The notes beneath the pieces are model-generated. The model was not told where the DNA came from and searched no databases. It saw only the letters and a list, made by a program, of their open reading frames with translations. A stretch of 64,000 bases of DNA from Cyclina sinensis. Its lineage: Eukaryota > Mollusca > Bivalvia > Venerida > Veneridae. Below, in pieces: positions 1-13,600 of this stretch. The position numbers and the translations under genes are program-made. The stretch is taken from positions 25,914,977-25,978,976 of the forward strand of contig JAAONU010000010.1 of NCBI GenBank assembly GCA_012932295.1. Reading direction: 5' to 3'. Within the stretch, counting starts at the first letter, position 1, and each line of letters begins with the position of its first letter.

Positions 1-1212
1 CACACATACATTTTGGTTGGGAAGTACCATAATAGAAGGGTGCTGTACAATGCACTGGTGCACACATACATAATGGTTGGAAAGTACTGTTATAGAAGGG
101 TGCTGTACAATGCTCTGGTGCACACAAACATTTTGGTTGGAAAGTACCGTAATAGCAGGGTGCTGTACAATGCACTGGTGCACACATACATAATGGTTGG
201 AAAGTACTGTTATAGAAGGGTGCTGTACAATGCACTGGTGCACACATACATTTTAGTTGGGAAGTACCATAATAGAAGGGTGTACAGTGCACTGGTGCAC
301 ACTTACATTTTGGTTGGGAAGTACCGTAATAGAAGGGTGCTGTACAATGCACTGGTGCACACATATATATTGGTTGGAAAGTACCATAATAGAAGGGTGT
401 ACAGTGCACTGGTGCACACAAAAATTTTGCTTGGAAAGTACCGTAATAGAAGGGTGCTGTACAATGCACTGGTGCACACATATATTTTGGTTGGGAAGTA
501 CCATAATAGAAGGGTGCTGTACAATGCTCTGGTGCACACAAACATTTTGCTTGGAAAGTACCGTAATAGAAGGGTGCTGTACAATGCACTGGTGCACACA
601 TATATTTTGGTTGGAAAGTACCATAATAGAAAGGTGTACAGTGCACTGGTGCACACAAAAATTTTGCTTGGAAAGTACCGTAATAGAACGGTGCTGTACA
701 ATGCACTGGTGCACACATACATTTTGGTTGGGAAGTACCGTAATATTAGGGTGCTGTACAATGCACTGGTGCACACATACATTTTGGTTGGGAAGTACCA
801 TAATAGAAGGGTGTACAGTGCACTGGTGCACACAGAAATTTTGCTTGGAAAGTACCGTAATAGAAGGGTGCTGTACAATGCACTGGTGCACACATATATT
901 TTGGTTGGAAAGTACCGTAATATTAGGGTGCTGTACAATGCACTGGTGCACACATACATTTTGGTTGGGAATTACCATAATAGAAGGGTGCTGTACAATG
1001 CACTGGTGCACACATACATAATGGTTGGAAAGTACTGTTATAGAAGGGTGCTGTACAATGCTCTGGTGCACACAAACATTTTGGTTGGAAAGTACCGTAA
1101 TAGAAGGGTGCTGTACAATGCACTGGTGCACACATACATTTTGGTTGGAAAGTACCATTATAGAAAGGTGTACCGTAATAGAAGGGTGCTGTACAATGCA
1201 CCCAAACATTTT
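1..1212. repeat. 60/57-bp minisatellite, about 20 units, cut by the window start
   Basis: Units share ggttgggaagtaccataata and gggtgctgtacaatgcactg. Short units lack three bases (gggtgtacagtgcactg). Both lengths are multiples of three and the unit lacks stops in several frames, so long frames stay open on both strands (405 codons on +, 318 on -). These are not taken as genes because the same openness appears in four or more frames and there is no flanking gene structure. Confidence 0.95.
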
Positions 1213-1410
1213 AGCATGAAAGCACTATAATTATATAAGAGAGTGAAACATACATGCTTTTTATGAATGATTTGGAATGTATTGGACATTCAAAGTAGTT
1301 TGCATCACTTGAAAATTTATGAGCAATTCTGATTTCAAAGTTTTTTAGAGGCAGTTGTAATAACATTCAGTAACATTGATTTTTAAATAGGGTCATTTGT
1401 AAAATATTGT

Positions 1411-1650
1411 GCCCCCCCTAAAATTCCCGGACCATAAGTGTTATTGTAGGTCTATTTTGAATATGTCTTTAAATAATGTATACTTTATTGTTCAACACTG
1501 AATTGAATAACCAGAGGCCCATGTGATATTGCCAATTCGGTTTACTCTAGCATAACCACAACCGTTGAAACGAGGAAGAAAATGGACACAAATTGGGTTG
1601 AACATTTTGCCCCCCCCCCCCCACCTGAAATAATTGATCTGTCCCTGTAT
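1411..1650. repeat. Dispersed element, copy 1
   Basis: It shares long blocks with 31338-31525, including aaattcccggaccata, taggtctattttgaatatg, ttaaataatgtata and aaccgttgaaa. Both copies start and end near C-rich runs. The pair shows a mobile or dispersed non-coding family; no ORF or clear terminal repeat is seen. Confidence 0.75.
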
Positions 1651-3025
1651 ACATCCAAAAACTTTTATAGATACAAACAGAAGATTTTTTTATCTGTACA
1701 AATACCAATAACAGAAAAGTTTATCAAATGCAAATACAAAGAGACAGAACATGAATATTTCAGTAAGAGACAACGTTGGTACATCATTATATTCAGACAA
1801 GTATTACTGTCAGAACAGGAGAACAAGTACACAATTCAATTATCCCTCTGTCAAACAATCACACTATTCATCAATTATTTGTTAGGGAAGAAACGGATCT
1901 TTTGTTTCTTTGTAATTCTTAAACTAATTTGATTTGATGTGCTTCTTTTCCTGATCTAGCTATTGTTGTAAATAGATAGGCAGTAAAACACATCAGCTGT
2001 CATTCAACTACTGTTGCTGTAGTTACATTTTCTATGGGCTCATAGACTTCAGATCACTATTGAATATATTTGTGTTGAAGTTATTGTCTTAAGTTTTATT
2101 CCTCTAATGAAGTGAATTTAATTCAACTGTAAGAATTTCTTAGCAATTTAGAATACCATAAGATTTCTAACAAGTGTCCCAGGGGCATTGCATATTCAAG
2201 GAAGCTGGGGAGCTATTAAGAACTAGTTTGACAAGCTCTTAAGTGCATTTATTTCCCTTTTAAATGTTAAAACTCCCTACCATCCAGTGAAGTAAAAGGT
2301 AAGGATGAACATGCAATGTTCAGTACAGTATTATTAACATTTACTTTTAAAGTTATCTCTAAGTGTTAATTTGTTAATTTTATAATAACATTGCAAACAA
2401 TTTTGGATTCAGGTTAGACTTTATTTATAAATGAGAAGGTGTTGCATATAAGAGAGAGGGTGCTTATAAGAAGTAATATGGTATTGTCCAAGAATAATGA
2501 ACTCATAGAAGACAAATGGAAGTCAGTAAATTTTGAATTAGCAACCCCATTAACAATTAATTGGAACATTCCAAATTGAAAGATTGAGACTTCCATTTTA
2601 GATCATTTAGCATGGTCATGTTAAAGAAAGATTTAAGGTTAGACACTTTGGCAAGTGGTATGTGTGCTGTAGGGTCCGTGTATTTCAGGGATTTGATTCC
2701 TAGAGCTTTTTTAGAAGTCCAAACAAAATATTGTTATTTTACTCAATACGGACTATATTTTTGGAACCTTATGACTTTTATCTTTCTTTGAAGTATCTTA
2801 TCCTTGGCAAACTGGGATATTTTTTACCTGGTACTATTCAGATTAGAAATTTTGCATTCATTATTTGACATGAAATTGAGAATTCCATATGAATAAAAAA
2901 AAAAAAGCCTTTTTCATCATTTCCTGAAAGCCTGGTTTTTGTTCTTGCGTTGTGGCAAATTATAGGGGAATTATCATCAGAATTAGATATTTTAAACTCC
3001 TACAGAGCAGGTTAAGGTTTCCATC
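1651..3025. other. Non-coding interval upstream of gene 1
   Basis: AT-rich unique-looking sequence. No convincing exon or RNA gene is seen. Confidence 0.5.
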
Positions 3026-3448
3026 CTGAAGCATTTCCATTTGGAAGCATTTCGATTCTGAAACTTCAAACATTTCCATACTGAAGCATTTCTGATCAGA
3101 AGCATTCCTTTTCTGAAATAGTTTTGTCCTGAAGCATATATCCATTCTGAAGCATTTCCATTTGGAAGCATTTTGATTCTGAAACTTCAAACATTTCCAT
3201 ACTGAAGCATTTCTGATCAGAAGCATTCCTTTTCTGAAATAGTTTTGTCCTGAAGCATATATCCATTCTGAAGCATTTCCATTTGGAAGCATTTCGATTC
3301 TGAAACTTCAAACATTTCCATACTGAAGCATTTCTGATCAGAAGCATTCCTTTTCTGAAATAGTTTTGTCCTGAAGCATATATCCATTCTGAAACATTTC
3401 AGTTTTGAAACAGTACCATTCTGGAACAGTTCTGTCCTGAAGCATATT
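3026..3448. repeat. 121-bp tandem repeat, about 3 copies
   Basis: gattctgaaacttcaaacat recurs at 3054, 3175 and 3295. Within each unit the shorter word tgaagcattt recurs, showing an older internal duplication. The minus-strand frames here (from 3292 and 3347) are repeat products. Confidence 0.9.
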
Positions 3449-4667
3449 TATTTATTTATAAGTTTCTTTGCCTCTATAATTCAATTGATAAAGTTTACAT
3501 CATTTTAGAGTACAGTATGCTTAGGAATATTCTTTAAAAATATACTATGACAAATTGAAGAAAGTTTGAAAATAGCCCAATATAACTGAAGTTCTGTTAT
3601 TAATCTTTGAAGAGTGAAATTTTAATGTACCCGGTATTTCAATTTTCTATATTTTGTGATGTGATATTGATAATGTTTTGAAATATAATTTTGTTTTTAA
3701 TTTTATTTTTCAGATTAAATGCCATACCAATTGGTTGTTATGAGACAAGACAGGCAATTCTTAGAGGAAAAAAGAGCAGAATTCAGACAATGATTGTACC
3801 AATTACCTCTTGTCATGGAATGTTGTAGTAAATTATAGTGTTTTATGATAATATTTATTAAAGAAAAACTAACTACATGAAGAAACTGCTACTTGTGAAA
3901 TCCCAGAACAGCAGTTATATATGGAAAGCATAAAATTATTTGGAGACAACAACAACAGCATGAGATGTGAAAGTTGGAAGATTGTGGTCAGTTTACAGAA
4001 AAAAAGCTGCCAAAGGCAAAGCTATCATTCAAAGTGAATCAGTTGTCAAAATTTACTTATCTGTGAATGTATACATTGATAACTTACCCTTTTTTACAAT
4101 TTTTAATGGTTGATCAATGCACTTTCACAAAGCAAAAGGTTTAAGTTTATAACTGAAAATATAAGATGGTGTTATAAGGTCAAGAGAGGTAAATCTTTAC
4201 TCAGCGGGAGAATCAGTTTAAAGATACTTTACAAGGAAGATTATAATGTGGTATCTGCAGCAAGAGACATAACTATGAGTACAGAAAAACAAAGGAAACT
4301 AATAAGAACAAGGGAGGCAAATTAAAAATCTTAACTGACTCAAACAAAAGAAGGGAGATAAATCTACACACAAATATTATTCCCTTATGAAGCACAAGGG
4401 AGACAAGTATTTAGATACCAGAGAACAAGGGAATCAAATCAGAAAACTTGACTGACTTGAACAGAAGAAGGGAGATAAATCTACTTAAAAAATAGAATTC
4501 CTTAACAGAGGAAATGAGGATGTGAAAATCTATGAGAGCTACTTAAGGTTAACACCGTGGTCATAACTCTTGAAAGAAAAAAAAAACAAGGAAAAACTTA
4601 AGAGGGATAGTATAACAGCTGCAAAAAGTTCAGAAATACTTGAGTGAAGTGAAAGTTGTATACAGCA
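3449..4667. other. Region upstream of the gene 1 start codon
   Basis: AT-rich. It probably includes the promoter and 5' UTR of the SLC6-like gene. No TATA box or transcription start could be placed. A 71-codon frame at 4110-4325 has no recognisable features. Confidence 0.4.
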
Positions 4668-7600
4668 ATGGCGAGCGAAGTTGCTCCGTGGAATTTACTG
4701 CAGATTGCTTTTATAGTGGTCTATCCAACATGGATGTCCTTCACACGTATGCCAACAGGTAGGTGAAATTTTTTTACTACAGTTGAAACAAAATAAAACC
4801 AAATTTGGTAATGTTTCAAATTTTGGTGTGCTGCAAGAATCATTCATTGTTCCCTCCATCACTACTTCGAGAATTAAAATTATATAGTTCATCAAAAATC
4901 GCAGTTCTCTATATGACATTGATCAAAAGAATTATTTTTGGACTGTACTTGTAATAAGTTAACATTACACTTGAATAACAACGGGTACATGTATGACAAT
5001 GGGTATAAACAACAGCACTGCATAATTCAGGTGTAAGACTAGACCTAGAGCATTCATAGGTCAGTATAAGTCTTGGTCCATCCTTGTAACAGCCTTGTGC
5101 CAATCCCTCAATATAACTCAGATTATCCTACAGTGATGGCAGAATCCAAAACTGGTATCATGGTATTACCATAATCGACTTCTGACCTTTTCTGCATTTT
5201 CAATCCTGACCTTTCCTAACCTTTTTCTCTAACCTTTTTCCTGACTTTATCTGCAAGACAACGTACTCCACTAAAAGTAGAAGTAATACAAAATGTTTTG
5301 TATTCTTTCTTTTCTTTCTGTTTTTTTGGAGCATAGTGCTTTGCAGTACTTAACAAGGGCAATAACTCCACATTTGCAGTATAATAGCATGTGTGAGAGG
5401 AATTGCTGTAAAAGTTGTATTTCATAGCGTTAAGTAGTGTAGGTCAGTTCAACTGCTGTAAAGGTCAGTACATATTTGATGTATAATTGAGGTTTACTTT
5501 AGCTACAACATTGCTTAGTATACCCACACAGTATATTTGAAAATGTTAGCAGTCAAACAGTTGAGAAATTTTATTTGTTATTCTCTCTCTATGCTATAAA
5601 ATACATATATGCTATGTTATTCTCTATGCTATAAAATACATATATGCTATGTTATTCTCTATGCTATAAAATACATATGTGCTATGTTATTCTCTATGCT
5701 ATAAAGTATTTGTAGCATCTTTTCAAGTAGTATAAATAGCAACTTGAAATCATATAATGAATACTAAAGACAGACTCAAATGAAAAGGAGATGACAAATT
5801 AATGATTTTAAAATTTCATAAAGCATTTGTTTAAAATGTTTGGCATTTGTGATTTATGCATTGCATGGTTTGTGAAAAATATATTCCATGTACACAAAAC
5901 AAAGTGTAGTCACTGACTCTGAAGACTTAAAATCTAACTTCTGCATCACTTCTACCTATTTTACCACATAGAATGATACCACAGTCTGGGCTTCTGCATC
6001 ACTTCTACCTATTTAACCACATAGAATGATACCACAGTCTGGGCTTCTGCATCACTTCTACCTATTTAACCACATAGAATGATACCACAGTCTGGGCTTC
6101 TGTAAGCATTATTCCAGTATGAAATGGCAGTAAACCCAAATCAATATCTGTTTAGTCAGCTGACTAGGCAAAAAGCATATGATGGAACAGATGTATTTAA
6201 AATTGATAATCAATAGATTTATTGAAAATTTTCATTATTATTTTATGAGAATCACTATTTTGTTGATTTAAATAAACAGGAAGTAAATTATTTGTGACTT
6301 TTATATCCCTTACTATGCTATATGAATAGGAAAAGACTTCAGAATCAATGTAAAACACTCATTTGACCAAACAAAACAATTAGAAAGCCCAGTGAAGTTT
6401 ACCTTGTTTAAGTCATGGTCACTTTACATGTATAAAATCAAATGACATTTTGGAAGAGTAGCAGTCTTGTATAATTAGCTTTTATTGCATGTCAGTTTGA
6501 ATAAAGGGGCAACAGTCAGAGTTGATTGTTGACTTTTTAATACATTGCCTAATTCTTAAGTTGTGGTTCAAGTTTTTGCTTACTTTTAAAGTTAATATTT
6601 TTGGTAAGGAAGTAGCAATTGGACATTGATTTCTCTCTGTTTTCAGGTATGTCCTTGTTGGCGGCCTATATTTTCCTGTTTGTCCTATGTGTGCCGCCTG
6701 TTTTTATACAGCTCAAGATAGGAAACCACCAACAGAAAGGAATTGTGGGACTTCTCTCTAAACATATACCGATAATGAAAGGTGAGTCTTTGATAAATTT
6801 CAAGAAATGGACTTGTCTTACATTCCTTTCATTCAGTTTGGACTGTTCCATTTATCCTTGATTCAGGTCATGATTATGTCGCACAGGTTTTGAAAGTTCA
6901 AACCTGTTTATTTTATATGTAACTTGGAAACAAGCTTTTGCAGTTCTATAAAAAGCCCACTTGATGACTGTTTTCTGGGTTCAAACCAGTACTCAAGCTG
7001 AAGTATAGAATGTAGAAGTCACTAGAGACTGTCACTGTCACCCCTGGTGACAGTTGAACCAGCAACCTCCAGGTCAGAAATGATTCGGATCAGTAGTTAT
7101 TTGTAAAGCAAAGAAAAACAAGAACAAGAACAAAGAAACAAACCAAAAACATGGTAATTTAAAGTTTATTTAAAAGCAGAAAAAAGATCGTCATTAATTG
7201 CTTTTGGCTTACATAAGTGATTCTCGTTAAAGATATTTACGTATTTTACATGAAGTGTTACGTTACATGAAAAGGTAAAGGGTAGTGGTGTCAAATTCTT
7301 GCACAGTCAAAAGGATACCAAGTAAAGTGTTTTATCAGAATGACAATACGTGTAGTGTCATTAAGTGACCGATCTTAAAATTGTATTAGACATGTGTAAG
7401 TTTATTTTTCGGACACGTTCTTTTTATCTTTCAACTTATACATAGCCATTCATTTCCACTATAACTTAAAATACGTAAAATCTTCAACTTTTTTTGCACA
7501 AAAGCATCATGTGTGACCTTTGAACTCTGGTATTTTCTCATTCATCTTTATTTGTATTTGTATTATGTTTTCAGGAATTGGAATCACACTGCTTATTCAG

Positions 7601-10600
7601 CTTTTCCTGATCTGTGTGTACATGGTTCCCTTGGTAACACATTATGGTGTGTATGCATTCATTGCCATAGTAAAGAACCCATATGTGTGGAGTCAATGTA
7701 ACAATGAATGGAACAGAGTGTCATGTCGAAGTCACATCGGTATCAATTCGGAATCGTATGTGTTTAATATCATATTTTTTAAAGTTTTTTTAAAGATATT
7801 TTCATAATGGAGAGCTGAGCTGTTCTATAATCTAGTGGTAATGTTCAAGACTTGTAATCCAGAGGTCATGAGTTTGATCCCCGATTCTCTACAGACAAAA
7901 CTTACTAATTTTTGGATGGGACAGTTAATAAGGGTTGCCATGTATTTTTGTTAAACAGTACATAACAGAACCAGGAATGTCATTTGAAATTGTTTTTCTT
8001 TTTGTATATTGCAGTCATATAGTGTAAGGGTACCAGTAAGCATGTTTGTATCACCATACACACAGTGAATCAAACCAAGCTTCTTATATCCAGTGGTTTA
8101 CAGGGCATACCTGAAAATAAAAGGAAGATATACATTTTACCTGATTATAAATTTTACATGATTTTAAATTTTACATGATTTTAAAGGAAATAGAACTCTC
8201 TTGAATTTAAGAGTATGACTCTTAATAAAAAAAAGCCTTCTTGGTCAAGGAATGATTGTACGGTAAATAACCACCATTGATAAAGTTTTGAAAGGTTTGA
8301 CTGTAAACAGAATCCATCCTATTATTTTTTTTTATATTATTTTTGATGAAATTTTCCCAACATATATCTACTAGCTATTGACTCCTTCCCAGAGTTGTAA
8401 GTAGTGTTCTCACCAAAAAGAAGACATAATGGAAATCAATGTAAAATTTTGTTGACACAACTCAAGCCTACATCCGTTAAGAGGAGAGGACTTATTGTGG
8501 CGATGTTGTAGGCTACAGAATAATGATAGTCTAAGACATACATAAATTTCAAGGTTGACATCCCTGAGTGGTAATGGGAGACATTAGTGGATTATCTGCC
8601 CTGAATATTCTCTGATATTATGGTAAACAACCACCATTCATATGGATTCCTCTGCTTTCATCGCTATTTTCTTTGTTGGTATGGTGATAATTAAGTCTAA
8701 TTATTTGCAACAATGGTAGTCAGATTACACATTTAATTTAGCAACATGTTTTGTTAACACCATTATGTTTTTTTGATAATTTTAACTTTCTATTTATATA
8801 TAAGTGACGATTTTCACAACTGAAAGTCAAGACTATCAAAAAGAGAAACAAGGATAAAGTTAGAGGATTCCAACTGAAAGGACCAATGTACAATTTGGTC
8901 TACCTTTGATGTTATCTGAGTAAGGGAGATAATTTGTTATCAAGAATGTCCTTAATTAACAGCTATGATAGAGAAACATTTTATTAATATTTCAGAGCAC
9001 TTGGTGTTATATACAAGACTCTACAGGAACAACTTATACCCTCATCACAGTTACCAGAAGCCCAGTTTTTTGAGTAAGTACAATATAAATTTTAAAATTA
9101 GTATGATTCAATTTTTTTTTGGTCTTCCTTTTTGTATTTAAGAGTCCTCGCACCCCCAAAAAATTTGAGCCATCTTGTAAGCTCTGTATCTTTAAGTCAA
9201 AATGACAATTCTAAGTAGAAGTTATTTTACCAAGAAAGATGCTTTACCAGTGGAAATGATCTTTATTTGTACCAGAATCATTCTTAACTTAGTTTTCAAA
9301 CCATTGAATATGTTAGAAATATGTCAGAAAAATCAGTATGATGCTGTGACTTAAACCAGCTGTGTTTATAGCACTCTAATAAAATTCTGCTACATTGAAA
9401 AATAGGTAGATTTTATAAACCTTTGACATAGTGCATTTCTACACCCAAAATATAAAAGCCACACAGATTTCTCCTGGTCTTGGACTGTGGTTATTTATTC
9501 AAAAAAGAGAGAATGTATTCCTTATATAATAGTTCTAACTTAATTGAGTTATCGAATTATAAAGACTGCTTGACATTTCAGCCATGAATACCTCCAGATA
9601 TCAGGAAATATATCTGATGTGAGAGGGTTTCCACAGTGGACATTTTCTCAGGAGGTTAAGAATTTTAATGGCTCAATCTTGCCTCTGGCTATGGTTGCTG
9701 TATGGATGTTTATTTTCCTGGCTCTAGCATTCGGACCAAGAGTTTGTGGTTGGGTAAGCAAGATATTATTATCTTAAGTCAGTATTTTCAGTTTTAGGTT
9801 GTTCAAAATGTCTTTTATGGACAAATTTATATAAGCAAGGTAGCTTGCATCAAGAGATATATTGTTTCAGGTTTGAAATCTGTTGCATATTTATACTACA
9901 GCAGTAAACGGTAACATAATACATGTCACTAGAGTTGGAATGGAGCTATTTCGGTCCGAGATTATTAAATGCCATTTAGTCTGCCTTTTAGTGTGTTGAG
10001 ACCGGTTGAGTTGCACAGTGGGGGTTAGTACAAGATTTTTGTTAACTTTAGGAGTATGCGCAGTCTGATTCACAGTTAAATTTATATTACACCTCAAAAA
10101 TTAGAATCCTTTCAAATATTGTTTTTCCAGAGATATTTGAAACACAAATAATACTTAGAAAAAATGTAAGAAATAAGTTCTGTTAGCAAAGAAAAACAGA
10201 GTTAATTATGGATGGAAGATTTGGTTTTCATTTTTGAATAAGATGAACATGACTGACTTGATGTTGTTTAGAATGTTTTCCAAGTATCATTAGAAAATTT
10301 AAATGAATATTATTTTGTGGTAATTTTTTTCCTTAGCTTCACTTCAATGGTTTTATATTGTAAATATTAGTGAGTTCTTTGTTTATTTCAGATCTTGTTT
10401 GTTCTGGGTCCAGCATTCCTTGCTCTGTTGTTTACAGTGTTGGGTTATGGGTACAGTCACCTAGACAATAACGGTTCCAACACCTTTCTGTATGACCTAT
10501 ATAACCTTGATATGGATCAGTTCAGTAATCTACATGATGAGAACACACCTTTGATACAGGTAAAATATGGTCTTATTAGCTCACAACTGTGTGATATAAG

Positions 10601-13600
10601 TAATATCACCTTTTAGAAAACTATAACTGGTAGTGTAATGGAAGGGTTTTGTCAGCAATGAATATGCTTCAGAATCTGTTAACAGACAAGGCCCCACAAT
10701 TATAAGGCAAAAATAGAGAAAGTAAAAGATACCAGAAGTTAAAAGTACTTATGCAGAGGTGGTGTAGGGGTTAGAACATCAAACTTTCAAATCCAGAGGT
10801 CACTGGTTCAGATCCCACCTTGGTGAGTTTGTCCATTGTCCACATGAGTACTGGTTTGAATCCAGGAAGGAGTGATCTTGAGGACTAATACAAGTTAAAG
10901 GAACTGGTTTCTCAATGGATGTAAAATAAATAGGGATAAAAGGTGATTTGGTGGCCGTGTGGTTTGGCATTTGGCTACGAAGCTAGCGACACGGGTTCGA
11001 TTCCCGGTAGCAATTGAGTTACTGACTGATTTTCCAGGACTGGGTGGTAACCTAACCGGGTACTGTTTCCAGGGAGGTAAAATACATGCACCGTGGGCTC
11101 TTCCAGAAATAAGTCGTTCCATCCACACCAGGTGGGAACTTCGTCGACTACCCACGTTAAATAAGAAACCTTTACCTTTACCTTTTGGTGCCACCGCGCT
11201 TATTGTACAGGGACATTACATCATTCCGTTATTATTATTGTTTTTGTTTCATACCCTGATGAACCCTTACGGCGAAATGTTGGTATTACAATAAAAAACA
11301 ACATTTTATTCGTGCTTATTGGTATTCTCCTCCATAAATACAGGTACATGCTAATACATTGAAGGTGTTGTTGTTGTCTTTTAGTGCCTGTAGGAATGTT
11401 CTTCTGTTTGACAGGACTGGACCTCTGGTTTTATACTTGTGATGCATTCCATACCTGTTTGGACAGCTATACTACCAACAATGGGTAAAATGACAGGAAA
11501 TGGACGTCTCAGCAGAAATATGTATGTGCTTTTGTTTGCTTTATTAGACTTAATTTTTGTGATATATCATCAACGTCAGATGTTACAATTTGTCAGTCAT
11601 GGGAACTTTTTCGTCTCCAGCATTCTTTAGAATAAGCTCATAGGTAATAAGGCCATGGTGCAAGAATAATGTAAAAATCAAATAATGTGATTTGCCCATA
11701 TAATAGAAAGTAGTTCCAGCATTTCATTGTATTTCTGTAGGATTTTATTTTAATGAGAATCACTGATGAAGTGAGAGTGGGAACTTATATGAATCACTCT
11801 TGACAACTGCTCCTTGTAGTTCTCAGTAGGCTTAATACTGAAAGGCAAAACTCAGAAGTTACTGTCAAAAATTCATTTGACAGGTTTTTATCCCACACCT
11901 GCTTGGCCATGTTTATAACATCCTAACATTTCCTCAACAGCTCTAAGTGCCTTTCATTTAACATATATTAATTTTTTATCTTTAGTAAAGAAGTACACAA
12001 GAAACATGTCCAGAAACTAATACAGTGCAGTTACCATTTTGACATGCATACCACATAAGTAAACTGTTGCTATGACATACGTAAACTGTTGCTATGACAT
12101 ATGTGAACTGTTGCTATGACATATGTAAACTGTTGCTATGACATATGTAAACTGTTGCTATGACATATGTGAACTGTTGCTATGACATATGTGAACTGTT
12201 GCTATAACATAAGTAAACTGTTGCTGTGACATATGTAAACTGTTGCTATGACATTGGTATTCTCTGTAGTGTGAGAGATCTCTATAGATTTGACAAGAAA
12301 TATTTAGTTATAATAAATGGTGTGAAGATATTGTATCTTGATCCAAATTTGGTAACATTAAAGTTTTAACATATTATCTGAAACAAAACAATACCAGGTT
12401 GAATCAGGGCATTGGAAGATATGTGGATTGCGAGACTATAGATCTGTAGGTTGGGTGTTAGAATCCCACCAAAGCTTATTTTCTCCAGTGACCCTCAGAC
12501 ATTGATGCCATCTTTGCCATTGATAGTAGTACTGGTTTGGGCCCAGGGGGTGGTCATTTAAGCATATATTTGTATCACTTACAGAAACTTCTTTCCTAGT
12601 CAGTGTAAAAAAATAAATGTGTTACCAGTTAAACTGAACTTTACCAGGTCAAGTCAAAATTACAAGAATGATATCTGTCTCAGGTGCCATTGGGGATAAT
12701 CAGTCTTAAAAATGCACCTTTAGTCCAAGTTTTAGACCGTTTCTTCAGATTTTTGAGTGATGTGTTGTTGAAATTTAAACTTTAGTGTCACAAAATCTTT
12801 GTTACTGTACATGTACATGTTTTGCATGATTCAGAATTTTCTGCTGTGTGAAATAGCATGATCTAACATACAACACTCTAGACATTGCATTGTTTGTTGT
12901 CAAATCAGTGATTTTCTCCAGAAGATCTGTGCATAATCTAATGAAAAAAATGTGTGGAATTAAAATGTGATAAAGATATTCAAGAAGAAAATATTGTATA
13001 CAAGAAAAAGTTCCATTCATGTATTTGAGGTTCAGATCAGGTGACCTAGCTCCTGGGCAGCAGCATTTGGCCGGAACTTGACAAAGCCAAAGTGCAGTTG
13101 CTGAGAACAGATCACCACGACAACCAGAACTCATAAAAGATGCTTATATTCTATTTTCTGTGTTCTTTTATTCCAGTTCTTGGCTATTTGTTATCCTTGT
13201 GTACGCAGCAACGTGTCAGCTGCCTCAGCTTAGTATGGCACCTTACATTGGTAATCTGCAGAAAGTGTTGACCAATCAGGAACTTACTATCAAAGGTGAG
13301 TAGACATTACAACCAATCGAGAAGCTTGTATCAGATTCTGATTTTTTTGTAGCACAGGTAGGAATCTATTTGGACCAGTTTTTTAGTTGAAACTTAATCT
13401 TAAAGATTTTTAGATATCAATTTGTTAACAGCTCTGAATACTGTAATATGAGTTTAAATACAGAGTTTTGGTAACAAAAAAAAACCAAAAAAAACATGAG
13501 TCATCTTACAGAGTGTTATGTCTTCTGTAATATAACTGTACAGTTTCTGGAAACACAGGGCAATTAAATTTAATTAGTCTCTATTTCCAGGGTTTGATGT

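Noticed and set aside
13..1230. 405-codon plus frame and 318-codon minus frame
   Set aside because: They lie wholly in a minisatellite whose period is a multiple of three; several frames are equally open.
10895..11294. Overlapping frames of 99 and 111 codons
   Set aside because: They cover a tRNA-derived SINE inside an intron of the SLC6-like gene.
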